Shown piece after piece: positions 50,003-59,529 of a stretch of 64,000 nucleotides of DNA. Numbering within the stretch: the first letter of the stretch is position 1; the number at the start of each line of letters is the position of its first letter. The notes beneath the pieces are model-generated. The model was not told where the DNA came from and did no database searches. It was given only the letters and a program-made list of their open reading frames with translations. The position numbers and the translations under genes were made by a program. Source of the stretch: Pedobacter sp. MC2016-05 (GTDB taxonomy: Bacteria > Bacteroidota > Bacteroidia > Sphingobacteriales > Sphingobacteriaceae); contig NZ_JAPIVT010000001.1 of assembly GCF_026239735.1 (NCBI RefSeq), positions 496,001-560,000 of the forward strand. The letters run 5' to 3'.

Positions 50003-52090
50003 ATGGGATTAATGACATTTTTGCGTAACCGTGCTGGCTATATCTTAGTCTTCGCTATCGGTTTTGCAATTGTTGCATTTTTAGTAGGCGATGCAATTAA
50101 CGTGGGTAAGCCTTTTTGGTCGGCAAATCAAAAAGTAGTGGGTACGGTTGATGGGAATGATATCAGTATTGATGATTTTCAACCAAAGGTAGATCAGAGT
50201 TTAAATCAATACAAACAACAATTCGGCGGAAGTTTAAATCCTCAAATGACGGCTATGGCTGTTGATCAGGCCTGGAATGCTGAACTGGCGGGCGTATTAT
50301 TGAACAAAGAATATGAGCGTTTGGGTTTAACGGTTTCTGAAGATGAGTTGTTTGACTTATTGCAAGGCCAAAATCCTAGCCCAATCATAAAACAATATTT
50401 TTCAAATCCTCAAACAGGTCAAATCGATCGTGCTACTTTGATGAATTTCTTAAAATCAAAAGATGCACAGGCTTTGCAGCAATCAAACATGTTGCAGCAG
50501 CAAATTAAAGAACAGTCTTTACAGGCTAAATATTCTAACTTAATCCGTAATTCTGTTTATGTAACATCATTGGAAGCTACAGATGAATATACCAACCGCA
50601 ACAAACTGGCTAACTTTAAATATGTGGGTTTGGATTACAGCACCATTGCTGATGCTTCGGTGAAATTGACTGACGCGGATTACTCTGCTTATTACGATGA
50701 GAACAAAGCTCGTTTTAATAATCCACAGGAATCTCGTTCATTTGATTATGTGTCTTTCAGCATCCGCCCAACTGCAGCAGATTCTGCAGCAGTAAAAGCA
50801 CAGGTTGAAAAAATTGCAGCTGATTTCAGGACATCGAAAAATGATTCACTTTTCGCCGCAATCAACTCTGATGTTAAGGTGCCTTACAGTTATCTATCGA
50901 AAGGTAAACTGGGTGATGCAGCTTTAGATTCAGCGGTATTTGCTTTGCCAGCTGGAAGTTATTACGGCCCGGCATTAACTGGAAATTCTTATAAATTAGT
51001 AAAAGTGATTGATACCCGTTTCTCTCCAGATTCGGTTAAAGTAAAACACATTTTAATTGATCCGGCAAAAGTTGGTGGTGAAGACAAAGCGATTAAATTA
51101 GCTGATTCCTTAAAAGGCTTAATTGCCAAAGGCGGCAACTTCGCCGAGTTAGCCAAGACCTATAGTGTTGATGGTTCGAAAGATCAAGGGGGTTCTTTAC
51201 CTGCTTTTACCCGTGGACAAATGGTGGCGGAGTTTGAGAATGCTGCATTCGATGGTAAGGCTGGCGATCTGAAAGTGGTTAAATCACAGTTCGGTTACCA
51301 CATCATGAGCATTGAAAGACAGATGGGTAATTCGAAAGTGGCCAAGTTGGCTTATATTGAGAAAACTTTAGGCGCAAGTAGCAAAACCCAGCAAGCGGCT
51401 TACAAAGCAGCAAGCAATTTTTTAAACGATGTCAAAGGCAAAGATTTTGCTAAATATGCACAAGAGAAAGGTCTGAAAGTAGCAGTTGCCGATAAAATCA
51501 GTGCAACTCAGGGTTTCGCCGCTGGTTTAGATAATCCACGTAAATTAATTCAAGATGCTTATGCTGCAGATAAAGGTGATGTTTTGCCTGAAATTTACAC
51601 CATGACCAATGAATATGTGGTGGCTCGTTTAACCGCTGTTAACCCTAAAGGTATTCTTCCATTAGAGGCAGTTAAAAAAGAAATCCAGCCTCTAGTTTTA
51701 AATGAAGTTAAAGCTAAAATGCTTAAAGATAAATTGAATGCTGCTGGTAAAGCAAGTTTAGATCAAATTGCATCTAAAGTTGGTGCCCCGGTTAATCCAG
51801 TTCAAAATATTGTTTTCGCAAATCCTGTTATTCCAGGTGTTGCTCAAGAAAATAAATTGGTGGGTAGTGTATTTGGTGCTCAGCCAGGTAAAGTTTCTAC
51901 TCCAGTAGCTGGCGAGCGTGGTGTTTATGTTTTCGTTGTGGATGGATTTACTAATCCAGCGCCGATTGCAAACATGTTTAAACAAAAGGAAAGTATGCTT
52001 TTAAGCTTAGGACAACGTTCTGGCCAGGCTGCTTTCCAGGCTTTAATTGATCAAGCTACTATAAAAGACAATCGTGTGAAATTCTATTAA
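50003..52090 (+). CDS. PpiD/SurA-like periplasmic peptidyl-prolyl isomerase
   Basis: A 695-residue protein. One N-terminal span (about 11-33) anchors it in the inner membrane. SurA N-terminal helices follow with VDGNDISIDDFQPKVDQ. A parvulin domain (about 345-440) has VKVKHILIDP, GGNFAELAKTYSVDGSKDQGG and VVKSQFGYHIMSIE. A second, weaker isomerase-like part and a long C-terminal chaperone region complete it. It is expected to help fold outer-membrane proteins. It is followed by a hairpin that may also sit in the next gene's leader. Confidence 0.93.
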   Translation: MGLMTFLRNRAGYILVFAIGFAIVAFLVGDAINVGKPFWSANQKVVGTVDGNDISIDDFQPKVDQSLNQYKQQFGGSLNPQMTAMAVDQAWNAELAGVLLNKEYERLGLTVSEDELFDLLQGQNPSPIIKQYFSNPQTGQIDRATLMNFLKSKDAQALQQSNMLQQQIKEQSLQAKYSNLIRNSVYVTSLEATDEYTNRNKLANFKYVGLDYSTIADASVKLTDADYSAYYDENKARFNNPQESRSFDYVSFSIRPTAADSAAVKAQVEKIAADFRTSKNDSLFAAINSDVKVPYSYLSKGKLGDAALDSAVFALPAGSYYGPALTGNSYKLVKVIDTRFSPDSVKVKHILIDPAKVGGEDKAIKLADSLKGLIAKGGNFAELAKTYSVDGSKDQGGSLPAFTRGQMVAEFENAAFDGKAGDLKVVKSQFGYHIMSIERQMGNSKVAKLAYIEKTLGASSKTQQAAYKAASNFLNDVKGKDFAKYAQEKGLKVAVADKISATQGFAAGLDNPRKLIQDAYAADKGDVLPEIYTMTNEYVVARLTAVNPKGILPLEAVKKEIQPLVLNEVKAKMLKDKLNAAGKASLDQIASKVGAPVNPVQNIVFANPVIPGVAQENKLVGSVFGAQPGKVSTPVAGERGVYVFVVDGFTNPAPIANMFKQKESMLLSLGQRSGQAAFQALIDQATIKDNRVKFY

Positions 52091-52102
52091 TTAGAAATTC
52101 CG

Positions 52103-52110
52103 TAAATTTG
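52103..52110 (+). promoter_or_regulatory. -7 box for DUF2480 gene inside ppiD terminator zone
   Basis: TAAATTTG, followed by C, matches TAnnTTTG. It lies just before the hairpin at 52112-52146, so a transcript from it would begin at the hairpin. Confidence 0.4.
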
Positions 52111-52111
52111 C

Positions 52112-52146
52112 AACCGTCCCCGCTATAAGTGGGGATGGTTTTTTTA
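52112..52146 (+). terminator. Intrinsic terminator after ppiD gene (possible attenuator)
   Basis: AACCGTCCCC (52112-52121) pairs with GGGGATGGTT (52131-52140) over 10 bp with one wobble, followed by T5-7. Confidence 0.85.
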
Positions 52147-52156
52147 TTTAAAAGCT

Positions 52157-52672
52157 ATGGAAATTCAAGAAAATATCGTCAACAAAGTAGCTGGTAGCGG
52201 TTTAATTACTTTAAATCTGGAAGATTTTTATCATAAAGGAGAAAGAGTGATTTATGATATCAAGGATAATCTTTTTCATGGATTGATGCTAAGGGAGAAG
52301 GATTTCAGGGCATTTATTAAGGAACATGATTGGTCCCAATATCAAGATAAGAATGTAGGGATCATCTGTTCGGCAGATGCCATAGTACCTACTTGGGCAT
52401 ATATGCTTTTAGCCAACAAGCTTCAGCCTTATGCCAATGAGGTGGTTTTTGGTGGTTTGGAAACGCTGGATGCGGTATTGTTTACTAAAGCACTGGCCAA
52501 AATTAACCCACAAGAGTATGCGAATGAACGTGTAGTGGTTAAAGGTTGCGGAGATATTGATGTTCCGGTTTCTGCCTATGTAGAAATAACGAATTTGCTT
52601 ACCCCTGTGGTGAAGAGTATCATGTTCGGAGAGCCATGTTCAACAGTTCCTGTATACAAAAGGAAAGATTAA
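52157..52672 (+). CDS. DUF2480 family protein
   Basis: A 171-residue soluble protein. EIQENIVNKVAGSGLITLNLEDF and VGIICSADAIVPTWAYMLLA, with a late KGCGDIDVPVSAYVEITN, mark DUF2480, a family that I recall as confined to Bacteroidota. The role is unknown; the KGCGD motif may bind a ligand or metal. Its start lies 11 nt after the hairpin at 52112-52146. The DUF3108 gene follows after 87 bp in the same direction. Confidence 0.88.
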   Translation: MEIQENIVNKVAGSGLITLNLEDFYHKGERVIYDIKDNLFHGLMLREKDFRAFIKEHDWSQYQDKNVGIICSADAIVPTWAYMLLANKLQPYANEVVFGGLETLDAVLFTKALAKINPQEYANERVVVKGCGDIDVPVSAYVEITNLLTPVVKSIMFGEPCSTVPVYKRKD

Positions 52673-52759
52673 AGTTTGGTTTGCTTTTTGCATATATTTC
52701 GTATAGTTTACAAACGTTTTAATCGCTGCAGACTACACACATATGAAACACACAAGCAA

Positions 52760-53533
52760 ATGAAAAAGATAATGCTAATGCTGACGATGGTACTTGGTAG
52801 CTTAATGCTCCAGGGACAGGAGCTGCCGTTGAAAAAGGACCCTGTTTTTCAAAACGGCGAAATCTTGCAGTATAGATTGCGCTACGGTTTTATAACCGCC
52901 GCCGAGGCGACCATAAAGGTAACCAATTCAGATTTAGTATTTGACAATAAGCCTACTTATAAGCTTACGGTTGATGCGCAGACTTCAGGTACTTTTGATG
53001 TCTTTTATAAGATAAGGGATCACTATGATTCCTACATAGATAAAAAGGATTTGCTACCGTATTTTTATCAAGAAAACATCAGGGAAGCGAGTTACAAAAG
53101 GCAGGACAAAGCCAGGTTTAATCAGGAGGCCAGAAAGGTTGTTTCCAATAGGGGGACGTTTACTACCCCAACCACTCAGACATTTGATCTGGTATCTGCC
53201 TATTATTTTGCAAGAAGCCTTGACATCACAAAGCTTAAAACGGGTGATAGCTTCAAACTCAATTATTTTCTCCAGGACGAAGTATCCGCATTGGAGATTG
53301 AGTATGTGGGAAAAGAGACCATAAAAACCAAGTTAGGGAATATTCGGTGTTTAAAATTCAGCCCTTCGATCAAACCCGGTCGCATCTTTAAAAAGGACAG
53401 CCGTTTGTATCTATGGGTGACTGATGATGGAAACCGGGTGCCTGTGAAAGCGCAGGTGGAGATATTGGTTGGAGCTGTCACGATGGAATTGAAATCAGCC
53501 GCAGGGCTAAAATATGCGTTAGCAAAAGAATAA
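52760..53533 (+). CDS. DUF3108 domain-containing periplasmic protein
   Basis: A protein of about 257 residues with a signal peptide (KKIMLMLTMVLGSLMLQG). The mature part contains GEILQYRLRYGFITAAEATI and the late GKETIKTKLGNIRCLKFSPS, typical of the DUF3108 beta-jellyroll family. Such proteins are periplasmic and of unknown role, possibly in outer-membrane biogenesis. The frame opens at 52676, but the ATG at 52760 gives the signal peptide. Its stop overlaps the DUF3109 start (TAATG). Confidence 0.85.
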   Translation: MKKIMLMLTMVLGSLMLQGQELPLKKDPVFQNGEILQYRLRYGFITAAEATIKVTNSDLVFDNKPTYKLTVDAQTSGTFDVFYKIRDHYDSYIDKKDLLPYFYQENIREASYKRQDKARFNQEARKVVSNRGTFTTPTTQTFDLVSAYYFARSLDITKLKTGDSFKLNYFLQDEVSALEIEYVGKETIKTKLGNIRCLKFSPSIKPGRIFKKDSRLYLWVTDDGNRVPVKAQVEILVGAVTMELKSAAGLKYALAKE

Positions 53534-54099
53534 TGATGATAGAAGTGGAACAAGTGCTGGTGCACGAAGATATTTTAAAGGAAAACTTTGTGTGTAACCT
53601 AAGCAAATGTAAAGGGATTTGTTGTGTGGAGGGAGATTCGGGTGCTCCCTTAGATCACGAGGAGACAGCTGTTCTTTCGGAGATTTATCCCAAAATTAAG
53701 CATTTGTTAAATGAAAAAGGTATAAAAGCAATTGAAGAACAAGGCGTCTATGTAGTGGATGAGGACGGAGATCTCACCACACCATGCGTGGATAAAAATA
53801 AGGAATGTGCTTATGTTTTATTTGAAGGCGGCATCACAAAATGTGCAATTGAAAAAGCCTATGAACAGGGACTAGTGGAATGGCAAAAGCCTATATCCTG
53901 TCACCTGTATCCGATCCGGATTACAAAATATCCTGAATTTGAAGTATTGAATTATGATCGTTGGCATATTTGTCACGATGCTTGTACCTTTGGAAGGGAA
54001 CTGAAAGTTCCTGTATATAGTTTTCTCAAAGGCCCACTTATCCGTAAATATGGTGCAGAGTGGTATCAGGAACTTGAGAACGCCGTAACCTCCCTTTAA
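53533..54099 (+). CDS. DUF3109 family cysteine-cluster protein
   Basis: A 188-residue protein with a Cys-rich pattern: Cys21, Cys26, Cys30 and Cys31 in FVCNLSKCKGICC, then more Cys in TTPCVDKNKECAYV, ISCHLYPIRI and HICHDACTFG. This matches DUF3109 (YkgJ-like), proposed to bind zinc or an iron-sulphur cluster. No signal peptide is seen. It is coupled to the DUF3108 gene by a one-base stop-start overlap, and an alternative ATG follows immediately. Function is unknown. Confidence 0.88.
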   Translation: MMIEVEQVLVHEDILKENFVCNLSKCKGICCVEGDSGAPLDHEETAVLSEIYPKIKHLLNEKGIKAIEEQGVYVVDEDGDLTTPCVDKNKECAYVLFEGGITKCAIEKAYEQGLVEWQKPISCHLYPIRITKYPEFEVLNYDRWHICHDACTFGRELKVPVYSFLKGPLIRKYGAEWYQELENAVTSL

Positions 54100-54265
54100 T
54101 TTATCAGGCATTATCATTATAGTCTTAATTAAAACCGTAGCGGCGACCGAAATTCGAGGCCAAAAAATCGGCTGCTTTTATGGTTCTGCTGTTTGTGTCT
54201 TTTATGGTTAAGCTTGGTTATTTACAATAACAATCCTATTTTAGCGCAAGAAATCCAATTACATT

Positions 54266-55318
54266 GTGAAAAAAATATTAATTACCGGTGGGGCAGGCTT
54301 TATTGGCTCTCACGTAGTTCGCCGATTCGTTAACACTTATCCAGACTATGAAATTGTAAACTTAGACGCATTGACCTACGCTGGCAATTTAGCGAATCTT
54401 GGTGATATTCAAGACAAGGACAATTACCGTTTTGTTAAAATGGACATTACGGATGCCCCAGCGATAAGTGAGTTGTTTGAGCAGGAGGATTTTGATGCAG
54501 TTATACACCTTGCGGCTGAGAGTCATGTGGATCGTTCGATTGCGGACCCTACTGCATTTGTGATGACCAATGTAATAGGGACAGTTAATCTTTTAAACGC
54601 TGCGCGCGAGAACTGGAAAGGGAGTTATGATAAAAAGCGGTTTTATCATGTGAGTACAGATGAGGTTTACGGGGCACTGGGTGAGGAAGGTATGTTTACC
54701 GAAACCACTTCATATGACCCACATAGCCCTTACTCTGCATCAAAGGCAAGCTCTGATCATTTCGTGAGGGCTTACCATGACACCTATGGAATGGATTGCG
54801 TGATCTCTAACTGTTCTAACAATTATGGATCGCATCATTTTCCTGAAAAATTAATTCCTCTAGCCATTAACAATATCAAGAATAATAAACCTGTTCCCGT
54901 TTATGGGAAAGGTGAAAACGTTAGGGACTGGTTATGGGTTGAGGATCATGCACGTGCGATTGATGTAATTTTCCACCAGTCGAAAACGGGTGATACTTAC
55001 AATATTGGTGGACATAATGAATGGAAAAATATTGATCTGATTCATCTTTTATGTGAAATTATGGACCAAAAACTTGGTAGAGCAGCAGGTGAGTCGGCTA
55101 AGCTGATTACTTATGTGACCGATCGGGCCGGTCATGATTTGCGCTACGCAATTGATTCAAGTAAATTGCAAAAACAGTTGGACTGGGTGCCGAGTTTACA
55201 ATTCGAGGAAGGCCTGGCCAAAACAGTGGACTGGTATCTCCAGAATGAAGAATGGTTAAATAATGTGACCTCTGGGAATTATCAATCTTATTACCAGAAG
55301 CAGTACGAAAATAAATAA
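54266..55318 (+). CDS. rfbB: dTDP-glucose 4,6-dehydratase
   Basis: A 350-residue NAD-dependent extended-SDR enzyme converting dTDP-glucose to dTDP-4-keto-6-deoxyglucose, second step of dTDP-L-rhamnose synthesis. The NAD loop is GGAGFIGSH (8-16), the active-site TDE is 131-133 and YSASK puts Tyr156 and Lys160 in place. The start codon is GTG, with no in-frame ATG near. It opens the rhamnose operon; rfbC begins on its stop codon (TAATG). Confidence 0.96.
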   Translation: MKKILITGGAGFIGSHVVRRFVNTYPDYEIVNLDALTYAGNLANLGDIQDKDNYRFVKMDITDAPAISELFEQEDFDAVIHLAAESHVDRSIADPTAFVMTNVIGTVNLLNAARENWKGSYDKKRFYHVSTDEVYGALGEEGMFTETTSYDPHSPYSASKASSDHFVRAYHDTYGMDCVISNCSNNYGSHHFPEKLIPLAINNIKNNKPVPVYGKGENVRDWLWVEDHARAIDVIFHQSKTGDTYNIGGHNEWKNIDLIHLLCEIMDQKLGRAAGESAKLITYVTDRAGHDLRYAIDSSKLQKQLDWVPSLQFEEGLAKTVDWYLQNEEWLNNVTSGNYQSYYQKQYENK

Positions 55319-55866
55319 TGGAAATTCAACAGACAGGAATAAAAGACTGCTTAATTATAAAACCGAGAGTTTTTGAGGACGCCAGAGGTTATTTTTTTGA
55401 AAGTTTCAATAAGGAAATATTTGAAGAAAAGACCGGGCTTTCTGGCGCATTCGTTCAGGATAATCAATCTTACTCTTCTTATGGAGTCATCCGGGGACTA
55501 CATGCTCAGACGGGTGCCTTTGCGCAGGCGAAGCTTGTTAGAGTGACAAAAGGAGAGGTTTTGGATGTTGCCGTTGATGCGCGCCCCGGCTCACCAACCT
55601 ATGGGCAACATGTGGCGGTAAGATTAAGTGCAGAAAATAAATTACAGCTTTATATTCCAAGAGGCTTTGTGCATGGGTTTTCCGTATTGAGTGAAACAGC
55701 TGAGTTTTTGTATAAATGCGATAACTATTTTAACAAGTCTTCCGAAACGGGTGTGATTTACAACGATACTGATTTGAGTATTGATTGGCAAATTCCAACT
55801 GATCAGGTATCCGTATCAGATAAAGACCTATTATTGAAACCTTTCGTTGAATTAATCCATGGGTAA
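55318..55866 (+). CDS. rfbC: dTDP-4-dehydrorhamnose 3,5-epimerase
   Basis: A 182-residue cupin-fold enzyme that inverts C3 and C5 of the keto sugar in dTDP-rhamnose synthesis. The catalytic His62 lies in VIRGLHAQTGAFAQAKLVRV, and RGYFFESFNKEIF and YIPRGFVHGFSVL are typical. Length is normal. The start overlaps the rfbB stop by one nt, and the next gene overlaps this one's end by 8 nt, so the three genes are translationally coupled. Confidence 0.95.
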   Translation: MEIQQTGIKDCLIIKPRVFEDARGYFFESFNKEIFEEKTGLSGAFVQDNQSYSSYGVIRGLHAQTGAFAQAKLVRVTKGEVLDVAVDARPGSPTYGQHVAVRLSAENKLQLYIPRGFVHGFSVLSETAEFLYKCDNYFNKSSETGVIYNDTDLSIDWQIPTDQVSVSDKDLLLKPFVELIHG

Positions 55867-56722
55867 AATATTAATCATTGGCGCTGGTGGCCAACTCGGC
55901 CAATGTCTGAAGGCAGTCGCCATTTCTAGAGGTATCATAGATATTGTTCTCCCACCAGAAACAGAAGCTAATATTTTAGATCCCGCTGGACTTGGCGCAT
56001 TATTGCAAAAAGAGAAACCAGCCTTCGTCATCAATTGTGCTGCTTATACTGCAGTAGATAAAGCCGAAGATGAAGTGGAGCTGGCAAAAGCTGTCAATGA
56101 AACAGGTGCCGCTAATTTAGCGCTCGCGTGTGCATCGAATGATGCAATATTAATACATGTTTCTACTGACTTTGTATTTGAAGGTAATATTGTTAGATTA
56201 TTAAATGAAACGGACGAGGCTTTGCCGATCAACGTTTATGGGAAAACCAAACTGGATGGTGAAAATGCGGTGGTTGCTTTATTAAATGAGCATTTCATCA
56301 TTCGTACAAGTTGGTTATATTCAGAGTATGCAAACAACTTCGTCAAGACGATGCTGAAATTAGGCTCGGAAAGAGAGGAATTGGGCGTTATTGCCGATCA
56401 GGTCGGTACGCCAACTTATGCTATAGACCTGGCCAATGCAATTTTTGATATTATAGATTCAAGATCTGCTGCTTATGGAGTCTATCACTTTAGTAATGAG
56501 GGAGTGACCTCGTGGTACGATTTCGCAAAGGCAATTTTCGAAATCAGCGAAACAAGGGTGAAAGTCAATCCCATTCCAGGATCCGCATATCCAACTAAGG
56601 CAATGAGGCCTGCCTTTTCAGTGATGGATAAATCCAAAATCAAAAAAACATTTAATTTAGATATTCCATATTGGAGGGACAGCTTAGAAGAGTGTATATT
56701 TAAAATAAAAAGTGACCGTTAA
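55859..56722 (+). CDS. rfbD: dTDP-4-dehydrorhamnose reductase
   Basis: A 287-residue SDR-type enzyme making dTDP-L-rhamnose, using NADPH. The start [16 protein letters not shown] is its Rossmann loop, with [23 protein letters not shown] and YGKTKLDGE (Tyr and Lys of the active site), and RTSWLYSEY. Length is normal. It overlaps the end of rfbC by 8 nt and is followed by rfbA after 20 nt. Confidence 0.95.
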   Translation: MGKILIIGAGGQLGQCLKAVAISRGIIDIVLPPETEANILDPAGLGALLQKEKPAFVINCAAYTAVDKAEDEVELAKAVNETGAANLALACASNDAILIHVSTDFVFEGNIVRLLNETDEALPINVYGKTKLDGENAVVALLNEHFIIRTSWLYSEYANNFVKTMLKLGSEREELGVIADQVGTPTYAIDLANAIFDIIDSRSAAYGVYHFSNEGVTSWYDFAKAIFEISETRVKVNPIPGSAYPTKAMRPAFSVMDKSKIKKTFNLDIPYWRDSLEECIFKIKSDR

Positions 56723-56742
56723 TTAATCTCAATAAAAATCTT

Positions 56743-57609
56743 ATGAAAGGCATAATATTAGCTGGGGGTAGTGGTACCCGCTTGCATCCTTTGACACTTG
56801 CATGTAGTAAACAAATGATGCCTGTTTATGATAAGCCGATGATTTATTATCCGCTGTCAACGCTGATGTTAGCAGGGATAAAAGAAATCCTGATTATTTC
56901 AACACCTCACGACTTACCAAACTTCCAAAAATTATTGGGTGACGGCGTCACGCTTGGGTGCAAGTTCAGTTATGCCGTGCAGCCGGAGCCTAACGGGCTT
57001 GCTCAAGCATTTGTTATTGGCGAGGAATTCATCGGAAAGGACAAAGTAGCTTTGGTCTTAGGGGATAACATTTTCCATGGAGACGGCATAGCGAAGTTAT
57101 TACAGGCAAGCTCTGACCCGGATGGAGGAGTGGTATTTGCCTATCAGGTCTCAGACCCAGAACGTTATGGAGTAGTCGAGTTCGATAAGAATAAAAAAGC
57201 AATTTCTATCGAGGAAAAGCCTACTGAACCGAAATCCGATTATGCTGTTCCGGGATTGTATTTCTATGACAATGAGGTAGTTGAGATTGCGAAAAATATC
57301 AAACCCTCTCCACGTGGAGAGTACGAAATTACTGATGTCAATCGGGTTTATTTAGAACGTGGCAGATTAAAAGTTGGAGTGCTTAGTCGGGGCACCGCCT
57401 GGCTGGATACGGGAACATTTACCTCCCTTATGCAAGCAGGACAATTTGTTCAGATTATTGAGGAACGTCAGGGACTAAAGATTGGATGTATTGAAGAGAT
57501 AGCTTATCGAATGGGATTTATCACAGCAGAGCAATTGAGAGACATAGCTACCCCTCTGGTGAAAAGTGGATATGGGAGTTATCTTCTTAAACAAATCAAT
57601 AATATTTAG
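56743..57609 (+). CDS. rfbA: Glucose-1-phosphate thymidylyltransferase
   Basis: A 288-residue nucleotidyltransferase, first enzyme of dTDP-rhamnose synthesis (dTTP + glucose-1-phosphate). The signature [11 protein letters not shown] (8-18) is present with [22 protein letters not shown] and [20 protein letters not shown]. Length is normal. The order rfbBCDA places it last; it starts 20 nt after rfbD. A 211-bp stretch without a gene follows. Confidence 0.96.
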   Translation: MKGIILAGGSGTRLHPLTLACSKQMMPVYDKPMIYYPLSTLMLAGIKEILIISTPHDLPNFQKLLGDGVTLGCKFSYAVQPEPNGLAQAFVIGEEFIGKDKVALVLGDNIFHGDGIAKLLQASSDPDGGVVFAYQVSDPERYGVVEFDKNKKAISIEEKPTEPKSDYAVPGLYFYDNEVVEIAKNIKPSPRGEYEITDVNRVYLERGRLKVGVLSRGTAWLDTGTFTSLMQAGQFVQIIEERQGLKIGCIEEIAYRMGFITAEQLRDIATPLVKSGYGSYLLKQINNI

Positions 57610-57820
57610 ATCCCCAGGAAAAAAATTCATTCACTTATCTCGTTTTCATCTTAAAATTGGAACCACAAGAGATTTTGAAATCCGATAAAAGCAATGCCAG
57701 ATTGGAGCCATCTAGCACAATATGGATGTCTAATTCGGGCTAAATCTCATTTTAAGGCTGTCTCCCTGATCGTTAGATGATTGGTACCTGCTTATATTTA
57801 TGCCCGATCAGTAAAAAATC

Positions 57821-59101
57821 ATGACTAGAAAAAAAAATCTTGCTATAATTGGTTTGGGTTATGTGGGCCTTCCCTTGGCCATCGAGTTTGCCAAGAAATA
57901 TAAAGTCATTGGGTATGACACCAACCCAGTTCGAGTTGATGCCTTAAAAAATCTTCTTGATCATACCAATGAAGCAAATATAGATGATCTTCGTTTAGTC
58001 TTGAAATCGGATGGAGCCTTTGGACTAACCCTGGGGCATGAATTGAACGATATTAAAGATGCCGAAATTTATATTGTGACCGTTCCTACCCCTATCGATT
58101 ATTTTAAGCAACCGGACCTGGAGCCACTACTTTCTGCTAGTGCTATGCTTGGAAAGGTGTTGAAGCGTGGGGATGTGGTGATCTATGAGTCGACGGTCTA
58201 TCCTGGATGCACAGAGGAGGACTGCGTTCCAGTTCTGGAAAGGGTTTCTGGTTTAAAGTACAATCAGGATTTTTTCTGCGGTTATTCACCTGAAAGGATC
58301 AATCCTGGAGACAAAGTAAATACGCTCACCAAGATTAAGAAAGTCACTTCTGGATCGACATCAACTATTGCCAGTGAAATAAATAGATTATATTCATCAA
58401 TCATAACTGCTGGAACACATCTGGCACCGAGCATAAAAGTTGCGGAAGCTTCCAAGGCAATAGAAAATGCCCAGCGCGATGTAAATATATCATTCGTTAA
58501 TGAGCTCGCACTTATATTTGACAGAATGGGAATAGATACTTCGGATGTGCTGGCTGCGGCGTCAACCAAATGGAATTTTTTGAACTATAAGCCAGGCCTT
58601 GTAGGTGGCCACTGTATCGGGGTCGATCCTTACTACCTTGCACACAAATCCGAAGCGTTGGGTTATAAGCCAGAGGTTATTCTTTCCGGGAGACGTGTAA
58701 ATGATGATATGGGTAACTTTATCGCAAATAAGGTTATAAAAATGATTGTGGCAAAAGACAAAATTGTCATTGGTGCAAGAGTGCTTATTTTAGGTTTTGC
58801 CTTTAAGGAAAACTGTCCAGATACCAGAAATACAAGGGTTATTGATATTTACCGAGAATTACAAGCTTTTGGTATAAATGTTGAAGTTTGCGATCCATGG
58901 GCTGATGCTGAAGCAGTGAGTAAAGAATATTCAATCGATCTGATCGGCAAAGACGACTTTAAATCTTACAATGCGGTCATTCTTGCTGTTTCGCATCAGG
59001 TATTTTTGGAAATAGATTTTAAACTTTTTAAAAATTCTGGCGCTATCATTTTTGACACCAAGTCATTTATTCCCAGGGATTTGGTAGATGCAAGGCTTTG
59101 A
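57821..59101 (+). CDS. UDP-N-acetylhexosamine/UDP-sugar dehydrogenase (TviB/WbpA-like)
   Basis: A 426-residue nucleotide-sugar 6-dehydrogenase using two NAD to make a uronic acid. The NAD loop is IIGLGYVGLPLA (9-20), the catalytic Cys265 is in VGGHCIGVDPYYLA, and the C-terminal binding domain has FKENCPDTRNTRV. The sequence near EASKAIENAQRDVNI is shared with the UDP-GlcNAc/GalNAc dehydrogenases TviB and WbpA rather than plain UDP-glucose dehydrogenase; this choice is inferred. It implies an acidic sugar in the surface polysaccharide made by this locus. Confidence 0.88.
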   Translation: MTRKKNLAIIGLGYVGLPLAIEFAKKYKVIGYDTNPVRVDALKNLLDHTNEANIDDLRLVLKSDGAFGLTLGHELNDIKDAEIYIVTVPTPIDYFKQPDLEPLLSASAMLGKVLKRGDVVIYESTVYPGCTEEDCVPVLERVSGLKYNQDFFCGYSPERINPGDKVNTLTKIKKVTSGSTSTIASEINRLYSSIITAGTHLAPSIKVAEASKAIENAQRDVNISFVNELALIFDRMGIDTSDVLAAASTKWNFLNYKPGLVGGHCIGVDPYYLAHKSEALGYKPEVILSGRRVNDDMGNFIANKVIKMIVAKDKIVIGARVLILGFAFKENCPDTRNTRVIDIYRELQAFGINVEVCDPWADAEAVSKEYSIDLIGKDDFKSYNAVILAVSHQVFLEIDFKLFKNSGAIIFDTKSFIPRDLVDARL

Positions 59102-59286
59102 TCGACGTTCTTTTTGCAGCTCGGCTGAGATTTTGGACAGTGTTGATGCTTCCTTTTATCTAATAAATTGGTTAAATCCGGTTTATCATTTCGCACCGTA
59201 ATTCTTATCGTGAATTTGTCAAAGTGAATCTCGATTACACTTTATAAATGATATATGCGGCAGTTTCTTCACATAATAAATTAATG
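59102..59286. other. Intergenic stretch before wza-type gene
   Basis: No gene is seen. It is AT-rich and ends at the promoter-like site 59287-59294. Confidence 0.5.
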
Positions 59287-59294
59287 TATATTTG
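59287..59294 (+). promoter_or_regulatory. -7 box upstream of the capsule export operon
   Basis: TATATTTG followed by C matches TAnnTTTG. The TTTC at 59264-59267 (19 nt upstream) may be a weak -33 element. The 55-residue ORF begins 15 nt after the box. Confidence 0.45.
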
Positions 59295-59308
59295 CAAGCT
59301 CAGAATCT

Positions 59309-59476
59309 ATGAATGAATTTATGAAGCTTACCCTAATTACAAATTCTGCTGATCAGACCGGCGCTTATTTGAAAGGGTTTTTATCAAAAGTGTGGCATCC
59401 TGTTCACAGAGATAAAAAAACGTTTCTCTATTTTTTATACCAAGAAAATGGATCATTTTTAAGTCTTATTAGCTAA
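59309..59476 (+). CDS. Possible 55-residue leader ORF before wza-type gene
   Basis: An ORF of 55 residues beginning MNEFMKLTLITNSADQTGAY, ending VHRDKKTFLYFLYQENGSF and a few more residues. It starts 15 nt after a good -7 box and ends 53 nt before the wza-type start. Bacteroidota capsule operons often begin with an UpxY-type antiterminator, but this ORF shows no NusG-like motif. It may be a leader peptide, a remnant or a chance ORF. Confidence 0.35.
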   Translation: MNEFMKLTLITNSADQTGAYLKGFLSKVWHPVHRDKKTFLYFLYQENGSFLSLIS

Positions 59477-59529
59477 ACGCAATGCTAACTATCGGCATAA
59501 TTTCGAACAACCGAATATCTCGGATATCT

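Noticed and set aside
57780..57820. Promoter TATATTTA before the UDP-sugar dehydrogenase
   Set aside because: One mismatch to TAnnTTTG, and the nearest TTG is at the wrong distance.
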